From Bordetella parapertussis (GTDB lineage: Bacteria > Pseudomonadota > Gammaproteobacteria > Burkholderiales > Burkholderiaceae_C), in assembly GCA_945878355.1 (NCBI GenBank), contig CAMCTC010000048.1, positions 1 through 32,701 on the forward strand: a stretch of 32,701 nt of DNA, written 5' to 3'. This document shows, piece by piece, positions 23,785 to 32,243 of the stretch. The stretch's first letter is position 1. The number at the start of each line of letters is the position of its first letter. The notes under the pieces were generated by a model that saw nothing but the letters and a program-made list of their open reading frames with translations, ran no database searches and was not told the DNA's origin. Both the position numbers and the translations under genes were made by a program.

Positions 23785-25188
23785 TCAAAGCGCCGGATGG
23801 CGCAGATGCCAATCGGTCACACCTTGGAACGCATGGCCGGCGCGCACCAGCAAGCCCTCGTCAAGGTGGCGGCCGACAAGCTGCAAACCTATCGGCAGGC
23901 CGGCCGGCGTGAACCCGCCCGGCAGCGTGATCGTCGGGCTGCCCGACAGGTCGAAGGGCGCTGTGAAGCGCAGAAAATCGCTGCGCATCGCCGGTTTGTT
24001 GAGCATCTCGGCGCGCTGGACCAGCGACAGGTTGCCGAAGGGGTGCACCGGCACCAGCAACAGGTCGACGGTCTCGAACAGCTTGCGCAACGCCCCTTTG
24101 AAGACCAAGCGCGCGTGCTCGATTTTCATCAGCTCGACACCGCCAAGCTTCAGGCCGGCGTCGATCAGCGTGGCCAGCACCGGCCCGTACTCGGCCGCGC
24201 GCGACGGGTAGGTGGCCTGGTGCGCGATCGCGGTCTCAACGCCGCACAGCTTGGCCCAGTCGGTGTACATCGCCTTGGTGCTGGCGGGCATCGTCACCGG
24301 CACCACAGCGGCGCCCAGATCGCTCAGCACCTGGCGCGCCTGGTCGATCACCCGCGCCGTGTCGGCGTCGCAGACGCTGTAGATGTAGTCCTCATCAAAG
24401 CCCACCCGCAGACCGGCGACGCCCGCCGCCAGACCGGCCAGATAGTCGGGCACCGGCGCGTCGAGCGAGGTCGGGTCCAACGGGTCGGTACCGGCCATCG
24501 CACCGAGCATCGCCCCCGCATCGGCCGCCGACCGCGTCATCGGCCCGACATGGTCCAGGCTGTCGGCCAGCGGCAGCACGCCATGGCGGCTGACCCGTCC
24601 CCAGGTCGGTTTCAGACCCGTGATGCCGTTGGCGCCAGACGGGAAGCGGATCGACCCACCGGTGTCGGTGCCGATCGCACCATAGCAAAGCCCGGCCGCT
24701 GTGGCCACGCCAGAACCACTGGACGACACGCCGGTCCATTGCTCGGCGCTCCAGGGGTTGAGCGGTGGCGCGAGCGATGGATGGTGCGCCGAGTAAGCGC
24801 CTTCGGTCATGTGCAGCTTGCCGAGCATCACCGCGCCAGCGTCGAACAGCTTGCGAACCACCGTGGCATCGGTTTTGGGCACATGGTCGTCGCGCAGCGT
24901 CGTGCCCCCGGTGGTGCGAACACCGGCGGTGTCGCACAAGTCCTTGAAACCGATCGGCACACCGTGCATAGGCCCGCGCCATTGGCCGCGCCCGATCTCA
25001 TCCTCGGCTTGGCGCGCCTGCGCCAGCGCGATCTCGGGTGTGAGCGTGAGGTAGCTGCGCAGCGCCGGGTCGAGCTTGGCGATGCGCGACAGCATCGCCT
25101 TGGTGACTTCAACCGGCGAGAGCGTTCGCGCGCGGTAGGCCGCACCAAGTTCGGTGATGGTGGCAAAGGGCATCGGTTCTAGCGGCAT
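23785..25188 (-). CDS. Amidase (amidase-signature family)
   Basis: 467 residues. Catalytic lysine K82 (GVPIGFKDL), the serine/glycine cluster SSSGSG (155-160) with the bridging serine, and nucleophile S179 in TGGSIRFPSG give the Ser-cisSer-Lys triad. It hydrolyses a carboxamide or related bond. It is not GatA by context, since no gatB or gatC is near. SD AGGAG lies seven bases before the ATG. It follows the beta-lactamase-type gene by 60 bases on the same strand and is probably co-transcribed. Confidence 0.9.
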   Translation of the reverse strand: MPLEPMPFATITELGAAYRARTLSPVEVTKAMLSRIAKLDPALRSYLTLTPEIALAQARQAEDEIGRGQWRGPMHGVPIGFKDLCDTAGVRTTGGTTLRDDHVPKTDATVVRKLFDAGAVMLGKLHMTEGAYSAHHPSLAPPLNPWSAEQWTGVSSSGSGVATAAGLCYGAIGTDTGGSIRFPSGANGITGLKPTWGRVSRHGVLPLADSLDHVGPMTRSAADAGAMLGAMAGTDPLDPTSLDAPVPDYLAGLAAGVAGLRVGFDEDYIYSVCDADTARVIDQARQVLSDLGAAVVPVTMPASTKAMYTDWAKLCGVETAIAHQATYPSRAAEYGPVLATLIDAGLKLGGVELMKIEHARLVFKGALRKLFETVDLLLVPVHPFGNLSLVQRAEMLNKPAMRSDFLRFTAPFDLSGSPTITLPGGFTPAGLPIGLQLVGRHLDEGLLVRAGHAFQGVTDWHLRHPAL

Positions 25189-25248
25189 CGCGAAACTCCT
25201 GTTCAGGTTGGGGCCGGGCTGAGCTTGCAGTCAGGCCCGAAGGCAAAC

Positions 25249-26472
25249 TCAATCGACGATCGCACCGTACAGCAAATTCTTGAGCTGACCACGGAAGTTG
25301 AAAGTGCTCGAAGGCATCAGCTGGGTCATGAAGACCATGCTGAGTTGCTCCTTCGGGTCGATCGCGAAGATCGTCGACGCTGCGCCGCCCCAATAGTAGT
25401 CACCGCCACCGAGCACGCCCGCAGCAACCTGGTCCATCGTCGACGCAAACCCCAGGCCGAAGCCGACGCCGGCGTAGGCAGTCTCGGCGAAAGAGCCGAT
25501 CGCCGAGCTCATCAAGTCCTGGCCGTCCTTGAGGTGGTTCATGTGCATCATCGCCAGCGTGCGCGGGCCGATGATTCGCGTGCCGTCCAGTTCGCCACCG
25601 CGGCGCAGCATCTCGCAAAAGCGCAGGTAGTCGGCGGTGGTCCCTGTCAGACCGCCACCGCCGGAGCAAAAACCTGGCGCTTTCAGGTAGGCACTGGTCG
25701 CCGGGTCATCGATCAGCGCGAGCTTCTTGTCGGCCCCGCGCTGGTAGTTCGCGGCAAAGCGTGGCTGCTTGTCGGCGCTGACCTGGAACGAGGTGTCGAC
25801 CATGCCCAGCGGGTCGAAGATGGTTTGCTGCAGGTATTGGGCGAAGGGCATGCCGGAGATGATCTCGACCAGCGCGCCGCAGGCGTCGGTCGCCAGCGAG
25901 TACATCCAGCGCTCGCCCGGCTGGTAGGCCAGCGGTATCTGGCCGAGCTTGTCCATGAAGGTGGCCACGCTGTCGCTGCCGCCGAAGCTGCGAACTTTCA
26001 GCGACCGGTAGACCGGATCGACCGGGTGCTGGATGCCCACGCCGGGCAGCCCGCCGCCATAGGTCAGGCCGGCGGTATGGCGCAGCAGGTCGCGGATGCT
26101 GACCGGGCGCATCGGCGCTTCGGTGCGCATCGCCTCGCCCTCGCCGCTGACGTAGACCTGTTGCCGGTCCCAGGACGGCACCCAGCGCGAGACCGGGTCG
26201 TCGAGCTGGAACAAGCCCTGTTCGTACAGACTCATCAAGGCCACCGAGGTGATCGGCTTGGTCATCGAGTAGAGGCGAAAGATCGTGTCATCGGCCATCG
26301 GCTTGGCCGCCGCCAAGTCCATCAGCCCGAAGCTGCGGAAATAAGCGGCGTGGCCACGCCGGGTGATCGCCATCTGGCAGCCAGCAATCCTGCCCTTGTC
26401 GATGTACTGGCGCTGCAGGTGGTCGGTGATGCGTTCCAGCCGGTTGATGTCCAGGCCGCTGAGGTGGGTCAT
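25249..26472 (-). CDS. Beta-lactamase-family serine hydrolase (class C-like, EstB-type)
   Basis: 407 residues. The S-x-x-K motif is S69-M-T-K72 in LYSMTKPITSVA. RDLLRHTAGLTYG follows, then GERWMYSLATDACG, where the second tyrosine motif is expected, and YYWGGAASTIF replaces the K-T-G box. No signal peptide is seen, so it is probably cytoplasmic and more likely an esterase or peptidase-like hydrolase than a resistance enzyme. ATG 26472 is preceded by GAGGA. A strong terminator from the upstream lipoprotein gene isolates it, so it likely starts a new unit with the amidase and DUF1993 genes. Confidence 0.88.
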   Translation of the reverse strand: MTHLSGLDINRLERITDHLQRQYIDKGRIAGCQMAITRRGHAAYFRSFGLMDLAAAKPMADDTIFRLYSMTKPITSVALMSLYEQGLFQLDDPVSRWVPSWDRQQVYVSGEGEAMRTEAPMRPVSIRDLLRHTAGLTYGGGLPGVGIQHPVDPVYRSLKVRSFGGSDSVATFMDKLGQIPLAYQPGERWMYSLATDACGALVEIISGMPFAQYLQQTIFDPLGMVDTSFQVSADKQPRFAANYQRGADKKLALIDDPATSAYLKAPGFCSGGGGLTGTTADYLRFCEMLRRGGELDGTRIIGPRTLAMMHMNHLKDGQDLMSSAIGSFAETAYAGVGFGLGFASTMDQVAAGVLGGGDYYWGGAASTIFAIDPKEQLSMVFMTQLMPSSTFNFRGQLKNLLYGAIVD

Positions 26473-26540
26473 GGGGGTGTTCCTCGAGATAGAGAGTGAC
26501 AAACTACGAGACGGTTTCGTCGCGGCGGGACCTGCGCACC

Positions 26541-26564
26541 AAGAAAAAGCGGCCCGAAGGCCGC
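26541..26564 (-). terminator. Intrinsic terminator with UUCG loop
   Basis: On the minus strand GCGGCC, TTCG, GGCCGC is followed at once by TTTTTCTT. The stable tetraloop stem and T-run form a textbook rho-independent terminator just past the stop of the alpha/beta-hydrolase lipoprotein gene. Confidence 0.9.
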
Positions 26565-26592
26565 CAGAAGCATCACCGCGAGCGGTGCAAAC

Positions 26593-28044
26593 TCAGGGTG
26601 CCGGGCAGGCCGCGGAGTTGGCTTTCGTCGCAGCGCGCAGGGCGCCGACAGTGTTGGGATTGTCGTCAGCACCCAGCGTGTTGTTCGTGTAAGTGCAGCC
26701 ATAGGTCGACGCCGCCACCTTCGCAGCGGTCATCACATCGTCGCCTCCAGGCTTCGCGCCACCACCCTCCCACTTGACCATGTCGTCAAACGCGGTGGCC
26801 TGTTCGGCAACCGTGAAATCGCAGTGGCTGACGCCCCGGATCGCGCGCTGGACCAACCAAGCGCTGTTGCCCTTTGCGGCAACCCGTTTCTGGTAGGTCT
26901 GCTGCATGCTGAAGGGCACGTAGAGGTCACCCAGCGTGTGGATCGACACCACCGGAATCTTGAACTCTCCGTTGACCTTCGGAATCCAACGCAGCCCGTC
27001 AGTGCGCAACCGGTTGGCATCTGGGACGGCAGTCATCTTGATCACCGACGCGTTCAGCGCTGTGGACCCTGCCGCATCGCCTGCGATGGTGTAGGTGTAG
27101 GCGTTGGTGTCGAGCACGTTCTTGTTGAGGATGCCGGTGACCGTGCCATCCGAGCCGAAGACGCCCCAGGCGTAGCCAAAGGTGCCACCGAAGGCGATGC
27201 CCAAGTCGAACATCGGGCGGTCGCCGCCGGTGATGTTCTTCAGCACTGACAGGTACTGGGCGCCCTTGGCCGTGGGCACAGACGGGAAGGTCGTGAACAG
27301 CGTGCTGGTCACCATCGCGTTGATGTCAGCCCATTTGTCGGTCGGGTAGTTGGGCAGACCGGCCAGGGCCTGGGCCGTGACCTGCATCGCCGCGAACTGG
27401 TTGAACAGTTCGGTATCGCCCATCACACCGCACATCGGCACCGCGCCGTTGTACTTGACCTTGTTGATCGCGGTAGCTTGGGTCTCGTCCTCGATCGCCG
27501 CTGCCGTGATGTGGCCGCCCATCGAGACGCCGGTGATGTAGATCTTGGTCGGTGCAGCCAGCGTGCGACCGTTCTTGGCGGCGATCTTGGTAAATTCCAG
27601 CGCCAGCGCATTGGTGTCTTCGACCCCGGCGCGGACGTCGTAGTAGTTCTTGCTGTAGCTAGAAGCGGCCCAGGCGTAGCCATTCTGGATCAGGTAGCGA
27701 CGGATCGGCGGACTATCGACCCCCACCGCCGCGCCAGTGCCGGCATAGCCATGCGCGTACATCACCAGCTTGCCGTTCCAGTTCGCCGGCACTTCAACGC
27801 GGTAGCCCGCGCCACCCAGCACGCCAGCCCAGCGGCTGGTGCCAGCCATCGCGGCGGCCACTGCGGCGGTATCGGCAGTGCCTGCAGCCATCGCGGTGAA
27901 GGCTGCCTGTGCGGCGTCAGCGGTGAAAACGCGGCTGTCCTGCAGCCGAGTCTCCTCGGGTGCGAGCGCTATGTCGCCACCACCGCAAGACGCGAGCAGT
28001 GACGCAATGCCCAGCGCTGCCAGCTTGAAACTGAGTTTTTTCAT
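26593..28044 (-). CDS. Alpha/beta-hydrolase-fold lipoprotein, predicted esterase
   Basis: 483 residues. The signal peptide ends with the lipobox LASC and C20, followed by GGGD, so it is probably lipid-anchored outside the cytoplasm. The hydrolase core shows KLVMYAHGYAGTG (oxyanion region), nucleophile S174 in TGVSMGGH, acid D373 in TLGDLYVPF and H407 in VSHCDF. It could be an esterase or a depolymerase-like enzyme on short-chain polyester or oligomer; the substrate is unknown. ATG 28044 has SD ACGAGG seven bases upstream. A palindromic operator-like site precedes it and a strong terminator follows. Confidence 0.82.
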   Translation of the reverse strand: MKKLSFKLAALGIASLLASCGGGDIALAPEETRLQDSRVFTADAAQAAFTAMAAGTADTAAVAAAMAGTSRWAGVLGGAGYRVEVPANWNGKLVMYAHGYAGTGAAVGVDSPPIRRYLIQNGYAWAASSYSKNYYDVRAGVEDTNALALEFTKIAAKNGRTLAAPTKIYITGVSMGGHITAAAIEDETQATAINKVKYNGAVPMCGVMGDTELFNQFAAMQVTAQALAGLPNYPTDKWADINAMVTSTLFTTFPSVPTAKGAQYLSVLKNITGGDRPMFDLGIAFGGTFGYAWGVFGSDGTVTGILNKNVLDTNAYTYTIAGDAAGSTALNASVIKMTAVPDANRLRTDGLRWIPKVNGEFKIPVVSIHTLGDLYVPFSMQQTYQKRVAAKGNSAWLVQRAIRGVSHCDFTVAEQATAFDDMVKWEGGGAKPGGDDVMTAAKVAASTYGCTYTNNTLGADDNPNTVGALRAATKANSAACPAP

Positions 28045-28065
28045 GAAACACCTCGTTGGGTTGAT

Positions 28066-28085
28066 AAAAGTACGATCGTGCTTTT
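28066..28085. promoter_or_regulatory. Palindromic operator-like site (TetR-type) upstream of the hydrolase lipoprotein gene
   Basis: AAAAGTACGATCGTGCTTTT reads as a 20-base palindrome with one G-T wobble pair. The ACGATCGT core is typical of TetR-family operators for lipid or hydrophobic-compound genes. It lies 21-41 bases upstream of the ATG at 28044, in the likely promoter. Confidence 0.55.
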
Positions 28086-28096
28086 TCTAAGGACAA
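28067..28096 (-). promoter_or_regulatory. Possible promoter for the hydrolase lipoprotein gene
   Basis: On the minus strand TTGTCC (28096-28091) is followed after 18 bases by TACTTT (28072-28067). Both are imperfect matches to -35 and -10. The palindrome at 28066-28085 would cover the spacer and -10, a usual place for a repressor. Confidence 0.3.
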
Positions 28097-28254
28097 ATCT
28101 TAAGCCGCCAATCGGGCGGTCGCTCCAAGGGTAAACATCAATCAGCCCATCAATAATGCCCACCGAGCTCGGAATATGACCCGATCCTCGCGTCGGCATG
28201 TCGGCTGGCAAAGCGCGGCCGCCACGCTTGGCCGACAAGGCCGATGGTGCGGGG

Positions 28255-31191
28255 TCAAGCGATCTCCGCCCCTCCAGCCACCCGAGCGCGCAGTCTTTCC
28301 AACAACCTGGCCGGCCGAATGCGGAATGACTCATCGCTGCCGCTGCCGCGGTCCACCCAGTCGAGCTCCAGCCTGCGGTACACCGGCTGCCAGCCTTCGC
28401 CATCGCGCAGCAACAGTTCCGGGTTGGGCAGGTAATGCCCGGTGCGGGTTCGAGCCCACAGCTTGCGCGCCGGTTGATAAGCGCTGTCGACCTCGGCGCG
28501 GGCCAGCACCTGGTTGATGTAGCTGCGCTTGCGCCGCTTCTCGGGCCAAAGTTGGATCGGCAAGGCCATCAGAACCTGGTGCAGTTGCTCGGCGAAAAAA
28601 CCTTCCGCGTACTTCCAGCGCGGTTCGGTCCGGGCCTCGCAAATCGACCACTGTGTCTTGAAACCCGCCATCATCAGCGTCAGCGGCCAGTACTCACCCT
28701 GATGGGGGCTGATGCGCACCAACCGGCCATCGATCTGCAGATCGATCACGGCGGGCGCCAATGCGTCGAACAATCGCGGCAGCGCCTGTTTGGCGAAGGC
28801 CGGATCGTCAATGGCCCGGGTCACAGCTTGCAACCAGGCCGTCTGGCCGAAGTCGTCGACCCGGCTCATATCAGCCCCTTTGTCGATCAATGCCTCGACC
28901 AGCGCCAAATTGCCTGCGCGCGCGGCCAGCATCAGCGGCGTGGCGCCCACAGGGCTGGCATGGTCGACACCGTGGAGGTCGCACAGGCGCAGGACGTCCT
29001 TGAAATGCTTGCCACTGTAGGGCTGTAGGTGGCGTTGGCGCAGCGAGTCGACCGCGCGCCGGGCCTGTTGCACCAGCAGATGAGGGTCAGGCGAGGGAAA
29101 GACGAGCATCGCCGCCTGACCAATCCAGCCGAATTCGCCTACTGGCGCCAAGTTGCGGGCCGGCTGGAATCCGGCACGACCCAACTGCTCGACCCAGCCC
29201 TGCTGGCCGTGCCACAGCGCGTAGTCCATCAGCAGCTGCTTTTGCTTGGCGCTGGGGTTTGCGCGGTCCAGCGCTTTGGGCACGAGCTCCTCGATCAGCG
29301 CGCGACTCCACGGTGTCCAGGGCACGGGCTTGCCCTGCAGGAAAGTCGTGCGTATCGCCTGGGCCTGCTCCTGCTTGCCCTGGAGCTCGAGCTTGCGCGC
29401 TTCCTGCGCCCACTCTTCGCGGGTCGAGACCGTGCCGGCCCCGGCACGTGCCTCACCTGGCTTGAGTCCCAGCAGGCCGAGCAGCGGGTGGCCGGTGTCG
29501 GACTCGATGATGGTCAGGCTCTCGACCGCGCGCGTCATCGCCACGTACAGCGCGTTGACGTAGAACTTGTAGAGCTCGAGCGACTTGTCACCCTTGTCGG
29601 CGGCACGCCGGTAGTCGAGCTCGTCGCGCAGCAAGTCCTGGGCACTGACGCCCTCGCAGACCTCGGCGTAGGCCGCGCGCTGGCCCGAGACCAGCCCCAG
29701 CAACAGCACATGCGGGTACTCCAGCCCCTTGGCCTCGTGCACCGAGAAAATCAAAGGGGTGCGCAACTGTGCCCGAGCCGCCGGCTTGTCCTCGTCGCGC
29801 AGCACGATCACCGCATGACGCGCCGACCCTCGGGTGCTGGCATCGAGCTGCTTGAGCGTTGCTTCCTTGGCGCCGACCAGACTGACCTCACCGGCCTCGC
29901 CCGAGCTGCTTTGGACCAGAAAATTGCTCTCGCGGTCGATCGAGCCGAAGCGCGCCTGCTTGATCTTGAGCAGCGCGTTGGCCAACTCGGTCACCGCCCG
30001 GGTGTTGCGGAAATTGGCCCGCAGCACCTGCAGCGGCTGGCGCTGCGCGGCGTCGCCGGCCAAGCCTTGCCAGAACAGCGCGCGCACTGCGGCCCAGGAG
30101 AAGAAGTTTGGGTGCACGATCTGGTTGGAGTCCCCGCACAGCAAGAACTGCCCTGGCGTCTTCAGGCAAGCCAGCACCAGCGCGAGTTGCACACCGGTCA
30201 AGTCCTGCACCTCGTCGATCACAATGAAGTCGTAACAGGGCTGGGCCAAGGCCCGCCAGTCGTGCGCAACCAGGTTGAGGTCGAACAGCCCGGCATCGAC
30301 CAGCCACTGCCGGTAGCGGCCGAACAAGCCGTGCGCGGCCTCACGCGCGGCAGGCGCCAGCAGGCTCTGGCGCGACCCGAGTGCAAGGTAGTCGGGCAGG
30401 CTCAATGGACCCGCGGGCTGGGCGCCGATCACGCCGCGAAACTCCTCGAACAGCGCATGGGCGTCGATCTCGCCCAGCGCCTTGGCGGCAACCCGGTGCC
30501 GGTCGAACCAGCCACGGAAGGCGTTGAAGTCAAGCTCGCGGCCAGCAGGGATGCGCAGCGTCTCGAGAAACTCGCGGTAGCTCAGGAACTCGGGCTCTTG
30601 CTCCGGGTTTTCGTAGCCCAGCGCGCCGTACAGCGCACGCGCCGACTGCGCCAGGAAGGCCGACTGGGTGACGTAGAGCACCCGGCCAGTCGCCTCGCGC
30701 AGCTTGGCCAAGGTCACTGCAGTCTTGCCCGAGCCGGCCGAGCCCACCAGCACCACTGGCGCGGGCAGCCTGCGCACGGCTTCTTGTGCATCGTCGAAGA
30801 CGATGGGCTTGTCCAGCAGTTCGAACTCGTTGCGGCTGGGATTCAGCCAGCGAAGCGGCGTGGCATCGGCCTCGGGCGGGCCCGCTGCCGCGACCGCAGG
30901 TTCGCGGTCGATCTTGGCCTCGTCCACCGCCGCGCCACGCAGGAAGCGCGACTTGTCGTAAGCGTGGTTCTCGATCACCTCCAGCGCCAAGCACACCGTC
31001 TCGCCGCCGTGACGGGCAAACTGCAGCAGCAAGCGGTTGCTGTGGTCGAGCTTGGCGCGGTAGTAAGCGCCATGGTGCAGCTTCTTGACGTCCGGGCTCT
31101 TGAAGTCACCGGACTCTATCGCCGCCTTCACCTTGGCAAACGCCGGCTTGACGCGCCGCAGGTCTAGGTCTTTGTACTGGAGTAGGCGCAT
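28255..31191 (-). CDS. SF1/UvrD-type helicase with RelE-like N-terminal domain and ankyrin repeats
   Basis: 978 residues from ATG 31191 (MRLLQYKDLDL); an upstream ATG adds 14 residues. Residues ~1-85 (HHGAYYRAKLDHSNR, LLLQFARHGGE, VIENHAYDKSRF) look like a RelE/ParE fold. The helicase follows: Walker A GSAGSGKTA (150-158), Walker B FIVIDEVQDLT (~322-332), motif III LLCGDSNQIVHPN, motif IV VLRANFRNT, motif V SVHEAKGLEYPHVLL (~484-498) and motif VI ALYVAMTRA (~547-555). These are SF1A hallmarks. After a linker, ~748-790 carry ankyrin text (GATPLMLAARAGNLALVEALIDKGAD). The last ~180 residues are unrecognised. ATPase/helicase activity on DNA is well supported; a role in repair, toxin control or phage defence is inference. 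No partner gene is adjacent. The start lacks a strong SD. Confidence 0.82.
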   Translation of the reverse strand: MRLLQYKDLDLRRVKPAFAKVKAAIESGDFKSPDVKKLHHGAYYRAKLDHSNRLLLQFARHGGETVCLALEVIENHAYDKSRFLRGAAVDEAKIDREPAVAAAGPPEADATPLRWLNPSRNEFELLDKPIVFDDAQEAVRRLPAPVVLVGSAGSGKTAVTLAKLREATGRVLYVTQSAFLAQSARALYGALGYENPEQEPEFLSYREFLETLRIPAGRELDFNAFRGWFDRHRVAAKALGEIDAHALFEEFRGVIGAQPAGPLSLPDYLALGSRQSLLAPAAREAAHGLFGRYRQWLVDAGLFDLNLVAHDWRALAQPCYDFIVIDEVQDLTGVQLALVLACLKTPGQFLLCGDSNQIVHPNFFSWAAVRALFWQGLAGDAAQRQPLQVLRANFRNTRAVTELANALLKIKQARFGSIDRESNFLVQSSSGEAGEVSLVGAKEATLKQLDASTRGSARHAVIVLRDEDKPAARAQLRTPLIFSVHEAKGLEYPHVLLLGLVSGQRAAYAEVCEGVSAQDLLRDELDYRRAADKGDKSLELYKFYVNALYVAMTRAVESLTIIESDTGHPLLGLLGLKPGEARAGAGTVSTREEWAQEARKLELQGKQEQAQAIRTTFLQGKPVPWTPWSRALIEELVPKALDRANPSAKQKQLLMDYALWHGQQGWVEQLGRAGFQPARNLAPVGEFGWIGQAAMLVFPSPDPHLLVQQARRAVDSLRQRHLQPYSGKHFKDVLRLCDLHGVDHASPVGATPLMLAARAGNLALVEALIDKGADMSRVDDFGQTAWLQAVTRAIDDPAFAKQALPRLFDALAPAVIDLQIDGRLVRISPHQGEYWPLTLMMAGFKTQWSICEARTEPRWKYAEGFFAEQLHQVLMALPIQLWPEKRRKRSYINQVLARAEVDSAYQPARKLWARTRTGHYLPNPELLLRDGEGWQPVYRRLELDWVDRGSGSDESFRIRPARLLERLRARVAGGAEIA

Positions 31192-31426
31192 CGGCTGGGC
31201 GGGGTACGGTGAAGATCCGCAATTCTGGCGCACGGCTCACCCAGCAGGCAGGCCGCGCAACACCCATCCGAGGGCGATGTGCCTCGCAAGTTACAGCCGC
31301 ATGCGCTGGGTCAGCGCACCGTCAACCGGGTGTCGGTGATGAAGCCGACCGCAGGGCTGTCCAGCAAGGCTGCGGCGCCTGCCATCGGCGGCTGCGCTCC
31401 CAGGCGGCCGGTCCGGTCTTCGGACT

Positions 31427-31892
31427 TCAGGCCTCGTCGGCCTCGATCAGCAAGCGTTGTCGGCTCACGCCGCGGCAAGCGCAGCGCAGCACCAGGCGCA
31501 GCGCTTCGCCGACCGCCAAGGTGCGGGCAAAACGGTAATCCAGGCCGTCGAAACTGCCAGGGTTGTGGCTGGCGATACGGCGCTGCCACTGCAGCGCACC
31601 GTTGGCCAGCACGGTCATCTCGTGCCAAGCACCGTCCAGTTCGTCACCGCAGCGCACCGTCATCGCGCAGGCGATCTCGAACCGGCGTTCGCGCTGCAGG
31701 TCGGCGGGGATCAGCAGCAGCGCCTGCGCGGCGTCGCCAGCATCGACAGCCCACCGCTCGGGCGCCACCGGCCCGGCCGCCGCATCCGGCAAGAGCTTGC
31801 GCGCCACCGCGTCAGCCCTGGTGCCGCCAGGCACACCCAGCGAGCTGGGCATTGATCGCTTCGGCAAGGTCGCGGCTGATGGGGTTGGACAT
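31427..31892 (-). pseudogene. Conserved-looking small protein with an apparent frameshift near its N-terminus
   Basis: Two overlapping minus-strand frames together look like one protein of about 155 residues. Frame one starts at ATG 31892 after a good SD (AAAAGG, seven bases) and reads MSNPISRDLAEAINAQLAG, then stops at 31812. Frame two continues as LGVPGGTRADAVARKLLPD, through IPADLQRERRFEIACAMTVRCGDELDGAWHEMTVLANG to LLIEADEA at 31427. Combined length is one base off a multiple of three, so a 1-base gain or 2-base loss near 31830 would explain it. If frame two is used alone, ATG 31852 gives 141 residues but with a poor SD. Function not recognised; no signal peptide or membrane segment. Confidence 0.55.
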
Positions 31893-32243
31893 GGCAAGGC
31901 CTTTTGGAGCGGGACAGGAACGCGGCTGCGATGGTAGCCGCGCGCCAAGCTTGTCACCTGGTGGCGCAGGTTGCGGCGCAATCGCACCAAACCAGCGGCA
32001 GCGCTCGCCACATCCGCCGGCGCAATGCCTCGTTGCCAAGCTTGCACGGCGACCAAGCCAGCAGCCATGACGAAACACCATCTGTGAAATCTTGCAAACC
32101 CGGATTGCATGGCGAAACCATCGCGCCACTGAAATGAGGGGGTTGCAACAGAACTCGCCCCGTCAGTTTGATGTGCCACAAAGGCGCCCGTCGGCACGAC
32201 AGCACCATCGATCGCTCCAAATGAACGATCCGGAAAGCGAAAC
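31893..32243. other. 351-bp stretch without a recognised gene
   Basis: Between two divergent starts. A 7-bp hairpin CGCGGCT/AGCCGCG (31921-31942) lies just upstream of the left gene. TTGCAA (32143) with TTTGAT (32167, 18-base spacer) is a weak promoter guess for the right gene. I found no open frame with convincing protein-like content. Confidence 0.5.

Noticed and set aside
25249..26472. Antibiotic-resistance beta-lactamase
   Set aside because: SxxK is present but the K-T-G box and signal peptide are missing; an EstB-like esterase or peptidase is more likely.
29029..31167. 712-codon open frame opposite the helicase
   Set aside because: It is the complement of the helicase motifs, low in recognisable structure and high in Gln/Leu/Arg. 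No start signal was seen.
31192..31426. Possible gene in the gap between the helicase start and the frameshifted gene
   Set aside because: Short frames on both strands give Arg/Pro-rich text without starts or family-like patterns.
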